Origin: Zizania palustris
Lineage: Eukaryota > Streptophyta > Magnoliopsida > Poales > Poaceae
Assembly: GCA_019279435.1 (NCBI GenBank)
Contig: JAAALK010002060.1
Coordinates: 124,001-188,000 of the forward strand
Reading direction: 5' to 3'
DNA length: 64,000 nt
A model generated the notes under the pieces. It saw only the letters and a list, made by a program, of their open reading frames with translations. It was not told the origin of the DNA and ran no database searches. Shown piece after piece: positions 32,754-44,254 of this stretch. The translations under genes were made by a program, and so were the position numbers. Numbering within the stretch: the stretch's first letter is position 1; every line of letters starts with the position of its first letter.

Positions 32754-34994
32754 ATGGCGGGAGAGCAGTGGGTGATGGACATCATATGGCATTCGATGGT
32801 ACTCGGCTTGAACGCTGTGGGAGATGTCTTGAGAAACTGCTGGATGGAGATAATGCTCGGGGCAAGCTTCGTGTTGCAGCTGGTGCTCGCCGTGACGGCC
32901 GGGTTCCGGTGGCGCCGCACGGCCTACGGCGAGGTGCGACTGCGGCAGGTCATCTGGTTCTGCTATGTTGGCGCCGAGTTCGTGGCGACCACCGCGCTCG
33001 GCAACTTCTCCGTCAGGGGCACCTCCGGGACGCGGCAGCTCGCCGCGTTCTGGGCGCCCTTCTTCCTCCTGCACCTGGGCGGCCCCGACAGCATCACTGC
33101 CTTGGAGCTCGAGGACACCCAGCTCTCGGCGCGCTACGTGATGGACTTCATCCTGCGGGTCGTCCTAGCGGTCTACATCATGTACAAGGCCATCTCCGGC
33201 AGCTGGGCCTTGATTCTGGCGGCCTGGCTGATGTTCCTCGTCGGCGTCGCCAAGTACGTGGAGAGGACGTTGGCGCTCCACCGCGCTAACTTGGACAACG
33301 TCCGGAGATCCATAGAGAGGAAGCAGCAGCGGCGCCGCCGAAGAAGCAGCTTGGAAGGTGACAGGGACAGCCGCCGTAGTCCGCCACCCAAGCTCATATT
33401 CCACGGGGATGACGACGACACCTCACTTTTGATGAAGGCACACGCGCTGTTCCACATCTGCAAGAACTCCATCGTCGAGTCGGCGGTGGAGACGGAATCG
33501 GAAACCGACGCCGCCGTTGCTCACACCAAGGAGACCCTGTTCCAGCTCGACTGGAATCAGCTGTGCAGGGTGATGGAGATGGAGCTCTCCCTCATGTACG
33601 ACTTCCTCTACACCAAGGCCTACGTGATCCACACATGGCACGGCTACTGCATCCGCTTCATATCGCCGGCGGCCACCGCCGTCTCGCTGGTTCTGGTAGA
33701 GCTCAGCAACAAGAGCGGCCGCCACCGGCGATCGGACGTCATCATTACCCGCGTCCTGCTGGTCGCCACCTTCGTCCTGGAGACGGCGTCGCTTCTCAGG
33801 GCCCTCGGCTCGACATGGACCGGCTTCTTGCTGCAAAACACGGTGCATCTCGGTTGGATTCGCCATGAAATCCTCTGCGAAAGCCGATGGGATCGATTCC
33901 ATGGACTGCTCGCGTTCTTTGGCCGTCTCGTCAACACGCAAGCTCACCGGAAGTGGTCGGGCAAAATGGGGCAGCTCAACATGTTGCAGCTCACCACAAG
34001 CGAGCGAGATCGGTCGGGGCAAGATGGAAGCGAGTGCTCCATCGTGATCGACCAAGGTGTCAAGGAGCTGGTGTTCACCTGTGTGAAGAAGCAATTGCTT
34101 GATCTGAGGGAACGGATGAAGAAGGAGATGGCAATTTCGGGATCGGCGGCGCCGCGGCCGGAGAGGGGTCAGCAGGCGCTGAACAACCACAACTTGCGAT
34201 CGGAGCTCCGGTGGAGCCTCGGCGACGACCTCCAGATGGGCATCCTCACATGGCACATCGGCACCGACATCTACCTCTTCATCTCCGACAAGGCGAAGGC
34301 CGAGGCCATGGAAAGCACCAAGGTAGCACGGAAGGTGGAGGCAATCAAGAACATGTCCAACTACATGATTTACCTCCTCGCCGAGCATCCGGAGATGATA
34401 CCTGGCCTGGTCACCCGCAAGCTGTTTGAACTGAGCTGCGATGATTTGGCCCGGATTTGGTCTAAACATCACCCACCACCAGCTGCTGCCATTAACGACG
34501 TGGAGTCGTTGTCATCTCCTTCTTCCTCCTCCTCCCCGAGCTGCTGCACGAGATTCTTCATGCTTCCCAACCGGTGGCGAATTTCTCCAAAATGTACAAA
34601 CCGAATCAGGGAGCAGGAGGAGCTTGCCAAGATGCTCAAAGATGATTGGGAAGGCTCCAACCTTATCAACTCATACGATCTCTCCCGCGGAATTGAGCTC
34701 GCCGTGGGGCTGCTCAATCTGGAAACGAAGCGGGAGAAGACCATGTTGGATGCGATCCTCGAGGTGTGGGTGGACATGCTGCTCTACTCGGGCTACCGGT
34801 GCAGCAAGGAGTCCCATGCCAGGCGGCTGAGCTATGGTGGCGAGTTGACCACCATCATGTGGCTCATGGCAGAACACGTCGGCCTGTTCATCGCCGGCAA
34901 ACCCGTCAAGCCGGGAATTGCTGAAAAGGTTAGCTGGAGGAGGAGGAGGGATGCAGATAAGGGGATGGCCTACAACAATTACAATCCAAGCTAA
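32754..34994 (+). CDS. DUF4220/DUF594 membrane protein, tandem copy 2 (intact)
   Basis: Single-exon gene, 746 aa, function unknown, in line with copy 1 over its whole length. It keeps the FWAPFFLLHLGGPDSIT motif, the basic linker (RKQQRRRRR), the second membrane pair around FISPAATAVSLVLVEL, and the DUF594 end (CSKESHARRLSYGGELTT, then MWLMAEHVGLF). The block encoding MAISGSAAPRPERGQQALNN is identical at DNA level to copy 1 over about 100 bp, whereas surrounding DNA differs, as gene conversion would leave it. Small indels against copy 1 lie near residues 57-63, in the Ser-rich loop and before the C-terminus. The leader and 3' flank are duplicated with the gene. A membrane location is inferred from hydrophobicity. 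Confidence 0.93.
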   Translation: MAGEQWVMDIIWHSMVLGLNAVGDVLRNCWMEIMLGASFVLQLVLAVTAGFRWRRTAYGEVRLRQVIWFCYVGAEFVATTALGNFSVRGTSGTRQLAAFWAPFFLLHLGGPDSITALELEDTQLSARYVMDFILRVVLAVYIMYKAISGSWALILAAWLMFLVGVAKYVERTLALHRANLDNVRRSIERKQQRRRRRSSLEGDRDSRRSPPPKLIFHGDDDDTSLLMKAHALFHICKNSIVESAVETESETDAAVAHTKETLFQLDWNQLCRVMEMELSLMYDFLYTKAYVIHTWHGYCIRFISPAATAVSLVLVELSNKSGRHRRSDVIITRVLLVATFVLETASLLRALGSTWTGFLLQNTVHLGWIRHEILCESRWDRFHGLLAFFGRLVNTQAHRKWSGKMGQLNMLQLTTSERDRSGQDGSECSIVIDQGVKELVFTCVKKQLLDLRERMKKEMAISGSAAPRPERGQQALNNHNLRSELRWSLGDDLQMGILTWHIGTDIYLFISDKAKAEAMESTKVARKVEAIKNMSNYMIYLLAEHPEMIPGLVTRKLFELSCDDLARIWSKHHPPPAAAINDVESLSSPSSSSSPSCCTRFFMLPNRWRISPKCTNRIREQEELAKMLKDDWEGSNLINSYDLSRGIELAVGLLNLETKREKTMLDAILEVWVDMLLYSGYRCSKESHARRLSYGGELTTIMWLMAEHVGLFIAGKPVKPGIAEKVSWRRRRDADKGMAYNNYNPS

Positions 34995-35137
34995 CTTCTT
35001 TCCCGCCATCAATTGCCCAAGTGACTTTTTAATTACATCAATCGGTCTTACAACTTGTTTGTTTGCAGAGTGATATATTGCATATTAAATAATCCATCTT
35101 TGCAATTTCTTCATGACTAATGGAGGAGGAATGGACG

Positions 35138-35701
35138 GATTTTTTTTAATTAATATTTTTTCAAATAAAATTTTAAATTTATATGATAGTTTGAGAAAAT
35201 TATAAAAATAGATACCAGTCGTCACTTGATTGGCTGACTGGTGTCACGTGGCACTTAGTCGACACTTTGTCGACCGATTGGTGCCACGTCAGTGTCAGTC
35301 AGCCGACAAAGTACCGACTAAGTACCACGTTGCCTTCCTTCGACGTGCAACATACTCTTTCTGCTGACTAGCGCCGCGTCAGCACTAGTCGGCCGTTGAA
35401 CGGTCGACTCATGCTGACGTGGCAGCACTTCATTAGCCAACTGGAGCCATGTCAGCCGGAGTCGGCCTTTGAACGACCGACTGGCACTGGCATGACACCA
35501 ATCGGCGGAAAGAGCTGTCGACACGGCCTAGTCGGCACTTGGTCAGCCTACTAGTGCTGACGTGGTACCAGTCGGGTGACCAAGTGCCGACTAGGCTCCA
35601 CGTGGCACCAGTTTGCCGACCGGTACCTGTTTTTGCAATTTTCTCAAATTTCCATACAAATTTGAAATTTTATTTTTAAAAATATTATTTCAAAAAAAAT
35701 C
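35138..35701. mobile_element. Mutator-type foldback element C (564 bp)
   Basis: It is flanked by a 9-bp target duplication with one mismatch (GAATGGACG at 35129-35137, GAATGAACG at 35702-35710). The arms begin GATTTTTTTTAATTAATATT and end in its imperfect inverse. The core is longer than in A and B and consists of many inverted, diverged copies of GTCGGC / GCCGACTGG / CACGTGGCACC words. It begins 143 bp downstream of the stop of DUF594 copy 2. Confidence 0.83.
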
Positions 35702-36430
35702 GAATGAACGTGCCATCGTGATCGCCCAATTATAATTTTCCATTAAACTTCTATGTGTCTCATTATATACTCTTATCAGCAAACATACATGATGGGTCAT
35801 AAATTAAGATATATCGTAGATGTGTGATCATCTGTGACGGAACATCCTCTCAATCCAAGATATTATCTTAGACAAATCATTCTATAAACCATCTGATCAC
35901 AAGAACTTATTGCAGATCAGATGATCTATCTCATTGATGACCTAATCTTATGGGTGCCCAATACTCCAATTACGCTCACATATTTGGAAAAAAAATTGCG
36001 TGCATACCGGATGCGAACCGCAGGATCGGAGGCGGAACGTGGGTGCAGAATCGCATCGGCTCGCCCGCACGACTTCGGCATTGAAGAACAGGTCGCGCGG
36101 CTCGATCTCTCAGCGCTCGTCCCGTCTTAGGCTGCTGCTTTCCTGCCGATCGAGATCTTGGATGGGGCGTGGCGGCGTGGATCGACGATGGGAGTAGGTG
36201 CTGCCACCTGCGGGATGCCGGATGGCCGCCGGATGGAGGACTGCGCCGGTGCTGGAGGGGCGGCGACGCCGTGGTGGCGTGGATCGGCGACGGGGAATGG
36301 CGGATAGGATGGGATCGGCGACGACGGCCTGGCTGGGATGCCGGATGGCCAGAGCCCAGACGGTGAATGGGCGAATGGCTGCTAGGCCTGCGAGTGGTTC
36401 ACACTTGGGGATACGACGGCCTGATGGATG
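35702..36430. other. GC-rich unassigned segment between foldback element C and the long LTR
   Basis: About 36000-36430 is GC-rich, with repeated words GCCGGATGGCC, GGCGTGGATCG and GGGATGCCGGATGGCC. Frames are open on both strands but show no recognisable domain, so I read it as repeat-derived. Confidence 0.4.
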
Positions 36431-39400
36431 GTTTTTTAAAATCAATATTTTTAATAAAACAAATTTTAAATCTGTTAGCTGAATTCAAAAACGTCGGTAT
36501 TTAACTGACCGAATGTGGTCACATCAACCTCGTTCAACACTTCTAACATCCGTATTTAAATTAACCGCAAAACCTGAGATTTTCAAAAATTCAAAACGAA
36601 ATTTAAATTCAAAACTTTCTAAGGCAGAAAGGTTTTTGCAATCTAAAACACTGAGAAAAATTTCGAATTTTAAAGTTTTTATAATTTTGTAAGACTCCTC
36701 ACACCTTGAAGTATTTTACAAAATTATTTCATAATTTTCGGAATTCAAATTCGTATTTTAAATCTCAAAACCAATTTCCTGATTTATTTTTATTCGTAAA
36801 AACATTTAAAAGCCTTAGTGGGCCGCAACCCCCTTTTCTCTCTGGCCGGCCCAATCCAGCCCATCTCTGCGCCCTCTCTCTCTGGCCTGTGGGGCCACCT
36901 TGTCGGCGCCGTGCGCCGTGCGCCAGGCCTCCCCTCTCTCTCTGGCGCTCGAGCCCCGCTTGCCAGCCCGCCTTCACTCACTGCCGCGCGGGCCCCACCT
37001 GTCAGCCACCCCTTCGCCCTAACAGCCCCTCCTTCTTCTCCGCGCGCCCTCCGCCGCCCGTAGCTATCCTCCGCCTTTGCCGGCGCCGCCGCGCGCAATT
37101 CGGGCCCCCCCAACCACCGCCCTCGGCCTCTATAAATCAGCCCGCACCCGAAGCCCTATTCATTCGCCGCAGTCCGCCCCGCTCTCGCCGGAATTCCTCT
37201 CCGCGCATAGCGCCGCCGCCTCCTCTACTTTCATGTCCAGCCGCCGCTCGCCGCCGCTAGCCACCGCCTCCGCCCTCGCCGCCGGCCCCTTCGGGTTCCC
37301 CGACGTGAGGCCTACCCTGGCATCGCCTCGGATTGGCTTCCCCGTCGCCGGATCGCCGTCGCCCTCTCCAACCCGAGGAGCTCGCCGCTTCTTCTTGTCG
37401 CCGGCCGCCGTCAAGCCCTTGCCGCCGCACACTTAGGTATCCTCGGATTCCCCTTCTCCTCCTCATTCCATTTTTGCGCTTAGATGCGAGTTCCGTCGAT
37501 CGCCGTCGTCGTGCATCGCTCACCGCCGTCCGGCCGGCGCCGGGGACGAAGCCCCTGGCTCCCCCGTGCCGCGCGCGTGCCGGACGCGACCGCAGCCGTT
37601 GGATCTGGCATAGACGGCCAGGATTAGATCCTGGAGCCGAGGGCCTGGATTGCTTTGACTCCTGTTGACCGGTATCGGTCAATCCTGGCCCTCAATTCTC
37701 ATTAACTCGCCCCGCCTCGCTCCCGGCCGCTCGATCGTGATCAGACGGCCCAGGTTGGCCCGGTCTACGTGAATAGTGCGCTGGAGCGTGGTGGTCTCGG
37801 TCCACCGTGGACCGGGGCATTTTTATTTTCAGAAATTGATTTCTAAAATTCCAGAAAACCCTTTAAACTTCAAAAATTCATAGTAAATTCATTTTAACTC
37901 GGATTTTGCTCATTCAAATTTTAGAAAATCCAGAACATTATGCTCTTTAATTTCATGCCATTAAATTTTACTGTTCATGCTTTTTTTATACTGTTTTACT
38001 TTGTTTTCCTCGGTTTGCGTGTCTAGTCGACGTCGAGGCTATCGAGGAGTCATCTTTTCCTGCTGCAGATCCGTACTAGTATTACGAGGATCCAGGCAAG
38101 TCACAGATTCATTTCCGTGGAAATAGTTGATCATGTTGAACCCATTTTTATTATTAATTATTGCTAAAACCCATAGGCTAATAAATGTATTAGTTTACAC
38201 TTTTAATTATTTAGTTAAAGTTTAGTTTAAACCATGTTGTGCAAACTTAAGCCATGCTTTGTATTCCATTCTCCTTGTCACCTTATAAAATTTATTAGTT
38301 AGTTTAAACCCTGTTGTGCAAACCTCCGAACCCCCTTCGGAGGTACCCCTTCGAATCAGAGGTTAAAAGCCTGTCAATCACTCATCACAAACACCGAAAC
38401 CAACCCTTGGTTTCTCATGCTCTAAAGTAGAGGCACACTTGCTAGCGTTAAAATTAATATTTATTACTAGACAGGTGGATCGTCTCTATATCTTTGTTAT
38501 ATCTCGTCTCATTGTGATTCTGAGTTGTGTTACTTGAAATCTTGGAGAATGGTGTTGCATTGAGCATGGTGGGTTCCGGGTGCAAGCTCGGACATTGGTT
38601 AGTCGCACCCGGGGCACTATAAGGACCGGTCTGCGGGATCTGTTGCGAAGCATAACAGTACTGACCACAAGTCTAATGGGTAAGGCCTAATCCGAAGTAT
38701 GGGTCGATTCAGCTTGATGCACCGAGCGGAGGGGACAAGTTCACTTAACCGGGAGTGCCAGGTGGTGGCTTGGTTCGACGAGGCACGAAAGGGGGTCTAC
38801 GTCTGCCAATCGGGGTCTACCCATGATTTTCGGGTGAGATCTCAGTGGAGCGTGGGCGAAACCTGGTGTGGTTGTCCTCTTGCTGAGTCAATTCATATGA
38901 TGAGTTTTGGCATGAACTTGGTCAGGGTATCGTGGTGGTATCCTGGTGCACACCGGGTTTGTGCCTTGTGGGTAAAGTAGTACACCTCTGATCAGAGTAT
39001 AAACTTTTTGAAAAGCCGTGCCCACGGTCACGGGCGGCCTAGTGTTGTTCTCCGCAGTTAGCATTTATTTTCTGCATTTGTATGTGAAAGAATTTGAACA
39101 TTGGAATGGTTGAAAGAGCGAGTTGGCACAGGTGTGCAACTCGAGGTAGTGGGAAGTTATTGCTCATATTTACTTCAGCATTTTATATTCATAATTTAAT
39201 TTTGCTCACTAAAGCTTAAACAACACTAAACATGCTCATTTATGCAAACAAGCCTAGAATATGCCCCTTTGTTATTCAGCCTTCATTATATGCATATCTG
39301 TGGCTTGTTGAGTACCTTTGTACTCATCCCCGTTGATTACTTTTTTTAGATGCTGTTTATCAAGAGGATGAAGTCCAAGAGTAGTGACCCAGTCGAGGTG

Positions 39401-39605
39401 TCGGATTTTGGGATCGAGATGTTCTTCAGGCGCTTTTGTTTCGCTTCCGCATTTAATTGAGTTTGTAATAAGTGTAGCCCATGAGCTACGTACTATGTTT
39501 TTTTAAAAAAAATCGTTATGCGTCGTCGGTTTATGAACATCTTGTTATTTGGATATTTTGAGTATTAATAAAGGTTCGAGTTCTCTTTTGAATTCGGGTG
39601 TGACA
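36431..39605 (+). mobile_element. Long gypsy-type LTR sequence, forward copy
   Basis: Three signs of a long grass gypsy LTR are present. There is a GC-rich promoter block with CTCTATAAATCAGCCCGCACC near 37130 (a typical LTR TATA), preceded by GGCCCAATCC-type words. AT-rich DNA full of CCAGAAAA and AAATTC words follows. The end is GGGTGTGACA at 39605. The part from about 38090 to 39605 is repeated in inverse orientation at 46102-47310. The 5' limit is uncertain because no matching TGTCACACCC start was found. Open frames within it are repeat artefacts. It resembles the multi-kilobase LTRs of RIRE3/RIRE8-like elements (tentative). Confidence 0.6.
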
Positions 39606-39738
39606 TCCCTCTATCCAGCATATTGAAAGAATATTCCTTTCGGTGGCCATCTCATCCACTCTCGCCCTCCAACCAAACAGCTGTCTGGATAGGATGACCC
39701 TATCCCATCTAGGGATATCTATCAAACCAAACGCACCC
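39606..39738. mobile_element. Half of a hairpin MITE next to the LTR end
   Basis: The right end reads CAAACCAAACGCACCCTA, as in Tourist-like MITEs. GGATAGGATGACCC and CCCATCTAGGGAT lie inside. The left half is missing, cut at the LTR boundary. Confidence 0.5.
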
Positions 39739-40278
39739 TAGTAGGCTGAACCTCTCTATGGCTCGACAAGGCTGCTGCACCAGATGTGATTGCAACCATC
39801 TAATCATGAATGCACACAACCCAGCAAAAAAACTTTTTTAAGACAACAGAATATTTGCTGATATATTAGAGAGAAAAAGAAAGTAGCAATAACATGGAAC
39901 CCTCGTGGAATTCCAATCACCACAACAAGAACCGAAAAACTAGGACAAGACAAGACACCGAAGGTTGGTAGCAAACGCTAACATCTTGAACTATTACTAG
40001 GCTGAAAATTTGGCCCGTTGTAGCAGACGCACCTCGGAAGATACTGGTTCCAAATGGCATACACAAAAACAAAAACGTCGTTGAGGGTGTGAGAAGGTGT
40101 TAGTAATCACCCCAAGCGAGAAGCAATGGAACTGACATAAGTAAACGTTGCAAATGCCGGAGCAACGTATCAAATCAAGATAAGCTGCCATAACTCCTTT
40201 GCGAAGTAACAGTTGCAGATGAGGTGTATAGCAGATTCGTCTTCTTGGTCGCAAAAGAAACAACATTAATTTTCAACA

Positions 40279-40573
40279 ATATATATATATATATATATAT
40301 GCTATCCTACATCACATGTAGAATAACTATTATACTAAGAAATCTACTACTAAAAGTAGTACTTTTGTAGTCCGTGTAGAATAGTGCTCTTGTGTGTATA
40401 TATATATACAAATGCTATCCTACACCATGGGTGTAGAATAACTATTCTACCGAGAAATCTACTACTGAGAAAAAAGTAGTACTCAATTCCTATTCTACTG
40501 AGAAAATCAACTACTGAAAGTAGTCGGTGTAGAATAGTTATTCTACACACGTGATGTAGAATAGCGTTCTCGT

Positions 40574-40610
<37 letters not shown>
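40279..40610. mobile_element. Two MITE copies inserted in TA microsatellites (Micron-like)
   Basis: TA tract (40279-40300), element 1 (40301 to about 40396), TA tract (about 40397-40409), element 2 (about 40411-40572), TA tract (40573-40592), then an AG tract to 40610. Both elements carry GCTATCCTAC at the left and its inverse GTAGAATAG at the right, and AATCTACTACT words inside. Insertion into TA repeats recalls the rice Micron element (recalled, not searched). Confidence 0.6.
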
Positions 40611-41038
40611 TGAAATTTCCATGAGCTCATTTTGTGAAGCTGACTTGTCGGTGAGTACCAAGAACTAACCCAGCTAGCCTGAAATAGCAAAAAAACTTCC
40701 TTCCATAACCTAGCAAGCACTTCTACTTGTAGCAGCAAACAGCTACAACTGATGATCTATTAGGTCGAAGGGGGAATGTCTGAGGACCGCGCGCCATGAT
40801 TGCATCCACAGTGGCGCGTCGCAAATGCAGGAGGCAGGCAGACATCCACACATTAGTGACCATACTGACCAACCACCATGAAAATGGTGTGTCACCCTAC
40901 TCACTAGTCACTCCACTATCGCGTCGGCGGCGTCGCAATAAAGCCATGGTTGTAGTCGAGCTGTACTCTCTCTCAGTCTATAGCTAGCTAGAGCTCGATC
41001 GTCAGCTCGATCGGTGGAGCGGAGCGAGGTAGCCAACA

Positions 41039-43193
41039 ATGGCGGGAGACCAGTGGGTGATGGACATCATCTGGAATTCGATGGGACTCGGCTTCAACGC
41101 TCTGGTCGATGTCTGGAATAACTGGTCGATGGAGATCCTGCTCGGCACCAGCTTCGTGTTTCAGCTGGTGCTCGCCCTGACCGCCGGGTTCCGGTGGCGC
41201 GGCGCGGCCTCCGGCGCGGTGCGGAAAGTCATCTGGTTCTGCTATGTCGGCGCCGATTACGTGGCGACCACCGCGCTCGGCAAATTCTCCGTCAGCGAGA
41301 CCGCTGGCAAGCGCCAGCTCGTCGCGTTCTGGGCGCCCTTCTTCCTCCTGCACCTGGGCGGCCCCGACAGCATCACTGCCTTAGAGCTCGAGGACAACCA
41401 ACTGTCGGCGCGTTACGTGCTGGAGTTCATCCTGCGGGTCGTCGGTGCAGCCTACATCGTCATCAAGTCCATCTCCGGCTGGCATGGCCTTGATTCTGGC
41501 GGCCTGGCTGATGTTCCTCGTCGGCGTCGCCAAGTACGTGGAGAGAACGTTGGCGCTCCACCGCGCCAACTTGGCCAACATCCGGAGATCCAAAAATATG
41601 AAGGAGCGGCGGCGCCGCCGAAGAAGCACCTTGGAAGGTGACAGGGACAGCCGCCGCCCTCCACCACCAAAGCTCACATTCGACAAGAATGACGACGACG
41701 CCTCCCTTGTGATGAAGGCCCACGCACTGTTCCACATCTGCAAGAACTCCATCGTCGACTCGGCCGTGGACACGGAATCGGACACCGACCCCGCCGTTGC
41801 TCACACCAAGGAGACCCTGTTCTCGCTCGATTGGAAGCAGCTGTGCAGGGTGATGGAGATGGAGCTCTCCCTCATGTACGACTTCCTCTACACCAAGGCC
41901 TACGTGATCCACACATGGCGCGGCTACTGCATCCGCTTCATATCGCCGGTGGCCACCACCGTCTCTCTGGTGCTGGTAGAGCTCAGCAACAAGAGCGGCC
42001 GCCACCAGCGATCGGACGTCATCATTACCCGCGTCCTTCTGGTCGCCACCTTTGTCCTGGAGACGGCGTCGCTGGTCAGGGCTCTCGGCTCGACATGGAC
42101 CAATTTCTTTCTGCAAAAAAACAAGGCGCAACTCGATTGGATTTGTCACGAGATCATCTGCAAAAGACGGTGGCATCAATTGCATCGACTGCTCGCGTTC
42201 TTTGGCCGTCTCGTGAAGACGCAAGATCACCGGAGGTGGTCGGGCAAAATGGGGCAGCTCAACATGATGCAGCTCACCATCAGCGAGCGACTGTGGTCGG
42301 GGCAAGATCCGAGCAAGTACTACATCGTGATGGACCAAGGTGTCAAGGAACTGGTGTTCAACCTTGTGAAGGTTTATTTGGGGCAACTGAGAAAAAAGAT
42401 GAAGGAAGAGGCAAGTACTAAGTCGGGGCCGCGGCCGGATAGGGGTCAGCAGGCGCTGGAAAATTACAAGTTGAAAGACGACCTCCGGTGGAGCCTCAGC
42501 CACGAGCTCCAGAATGCCATCATCAGATGGCACATCGGCACCGACATCTACCTCTCCATCTCCGACAAGGCCAAGGCCGAGGAAAGCACCAAGGTGGAGG
42601 CAATCAAGGCTATGTCCAACTACATGATTTACCTCCTCGCCATGCATCCGGAGATGCTACCTGGCCTGGTCACCCGCAAGCTGTTTGAACTGAGCTGCGT
42701 TGATTTGGCCCAGATTTGGTCCAAACGTCACCCACCACCAGCTGCTGCCAATGACGACGTAGAGTCGTCATCTCCTTCTTCGTCCTCCCTGAGCTCCTGC
42801 TTGAAATTCTTCATGCCGCGCATCCATTGGTGGCGAACTTCTCCAAAATGTACACACCGAATAATCAGGGAGCGGGAGGAGCTTGCCAAGATGCTCATCG
42901 ATGGTTGGGAAGAAGGCTCCAACAACAGTAACCGCCCATATGATCTCTCTCGCGGAATTGAGCTCGCCAAGGATCTGCTCGTCCTGGAAACAAAAGAAAG
43001 ATGGCGGACGGAGAGCATTGTGCCTGTGATCCTCGAGGTGTGGGTGGAAATGCTGATCTACTCGGGCTACCGGTGCAGCAAGGAGTCCCATGCCAGGCGG
43101 CTGAGCTACGGTGGCGAGTTGACTACCATCTTGTGGCTCATGGCAGAACACATCGGCCTGTTCATCGCCGGCAAACCTAAGCGGGGGAAGTGA
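41039..43193 (+). pseudogene. DUF4220/DUF594 gene, tandem copy 3, with a net +1 frameshift
   Basis: This follows copies 1 and 2 from the same leader and ATG (MAGDQWVMDIIWNSMGLG) through FWAPFFLLHLGGPDSIT. After ISG (about codon 147) the sequence TGGCATG at 41480-41486 replaces the six bases AGCTGG of copy 2. The reading frame therefore shifts by +1 and stops near 41641. The second frame is open from before the lesion to the normal end at 43193 and encodes the rest of the protein, including CSKESHARRLSYGGELTT. There is no other lesion, so the break is recent, polymorphic or a sequence error. An internal start near 41445 would drop the conserved N-terminal membrane part. Some blocks match copy 1 and others copy 2. 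Confidence 0.87.
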
Positions 43194-44037
43194 AAAGAAA
43201 AGCAATAAGAGTACGGGTAAAGATAAGGAAGATAGCGTCTGGCCGCCGAGCCTGTCAGAGATATTAAGGGATCAATTCCCGTCATCAATTGCCGAAGTGG
43301 GTTTTTACTTCGATCCATCGGTTTCACATGAAATCTACCCTATCTATCCTAATATGTAAAGAGTTTAGGTTTTTTTCATCTGGGTCGTCCATCTCTCGTC
43401 TGTTATTATTGAAAGTATCTGAACCGTTCATCCTCATTTATTTTTTTCTTAGGGAAACATTCTCTCATGCGCTGTCTCATTACTGCATTTGCCTTGCATG
43501 AGTAATCACGATTATTATCTATTTGGCTTATCTGTCATTTATTTGGTTCACCTGCCATCTATTTGGTAACCTGCCATCCTATTTCCATTTTTTATTTGTC
43601 CTTCTCTTTCTCTCTCACCCACCTCGCGCAACGCATGAAGGCTTCGGGCGGCAGAGCTCCGGGCGGCTCGTCTCCGGGGGCTCCGGGCGGCTGGGGCTCA
43701 TGTTGTCCAACGAGGCCGCGCCCAACGCATTGCGCGGCGAGCTGCAGCTGGCGCTCGACACTTAGGCACACTTCAGTGAGAAAGAGGAGGAGGTGGGTAT
43801 GTCAACGTCGACCGAGTGTCTCGGGGCGCCAAGGTGCAAGGGGTGCGGTGAGGCCGCGGCTGTGGCTGTCCTACTGCGGGTGCGCCAATAATGGCAGCAT
43901 CCGCGTCAACTTTTCGTGGTGGATGCCTGAGAAACCATGTTGAAGAATATGGTTTTGATATTCCAGATGTGATGAGTGATTGTCAACGGAAGTCAAAGGA
44001 AAGGAGAGATGAAGACCTGCCGAGTCTGAGGCGCATG

Positions 44038-44234
44038 TGACTCAGGTACACGGGCAGTGAGCGACGGCCGGGCAGAGGAGCTGTGGAGTCGGGCTGGCCC
44101 AATCCGGGTACATGGCTAGGAGCGGCAGATGATCCACTGGTCTGTTGATTGGGTTTGACTCAGGTACACGGGCGGCGAGCGATTGCCGGGCTGAGGAAGC
44201 TGCGGGGTCGGGTCGGCCCAATCCGGGTACCCGG
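44038..44234 (+). repeat. Tandem duplication, period 119 bp
   Basis: Two copies (44038-44115 and 44157-44234) share TGACTCAGGTACACGGGC, GGCCCAATCCGGGTAC and the sequence between, with scattered substitutions. Confidence 0.85.
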
Positions 44235-44254
44235 TGCGAAGACGGTGGACGCTT

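Noticed and set aside
33423..34472. Minus-strand frames of 349 and 394 codons opposite DUF594 copies 2 and 3
   Set aside because: They recur at the same place opposite all three paralogues and only mirror the conserved plus-strand coding sequence.
36706..37682. Pro/Ser/Arg-rich open frames up to 184 codons
   Set aside because: They lie in the GC-rich promoter part of a long LTR with a TATA box downstream of GGCCCA-type words. No protein domain is visible.
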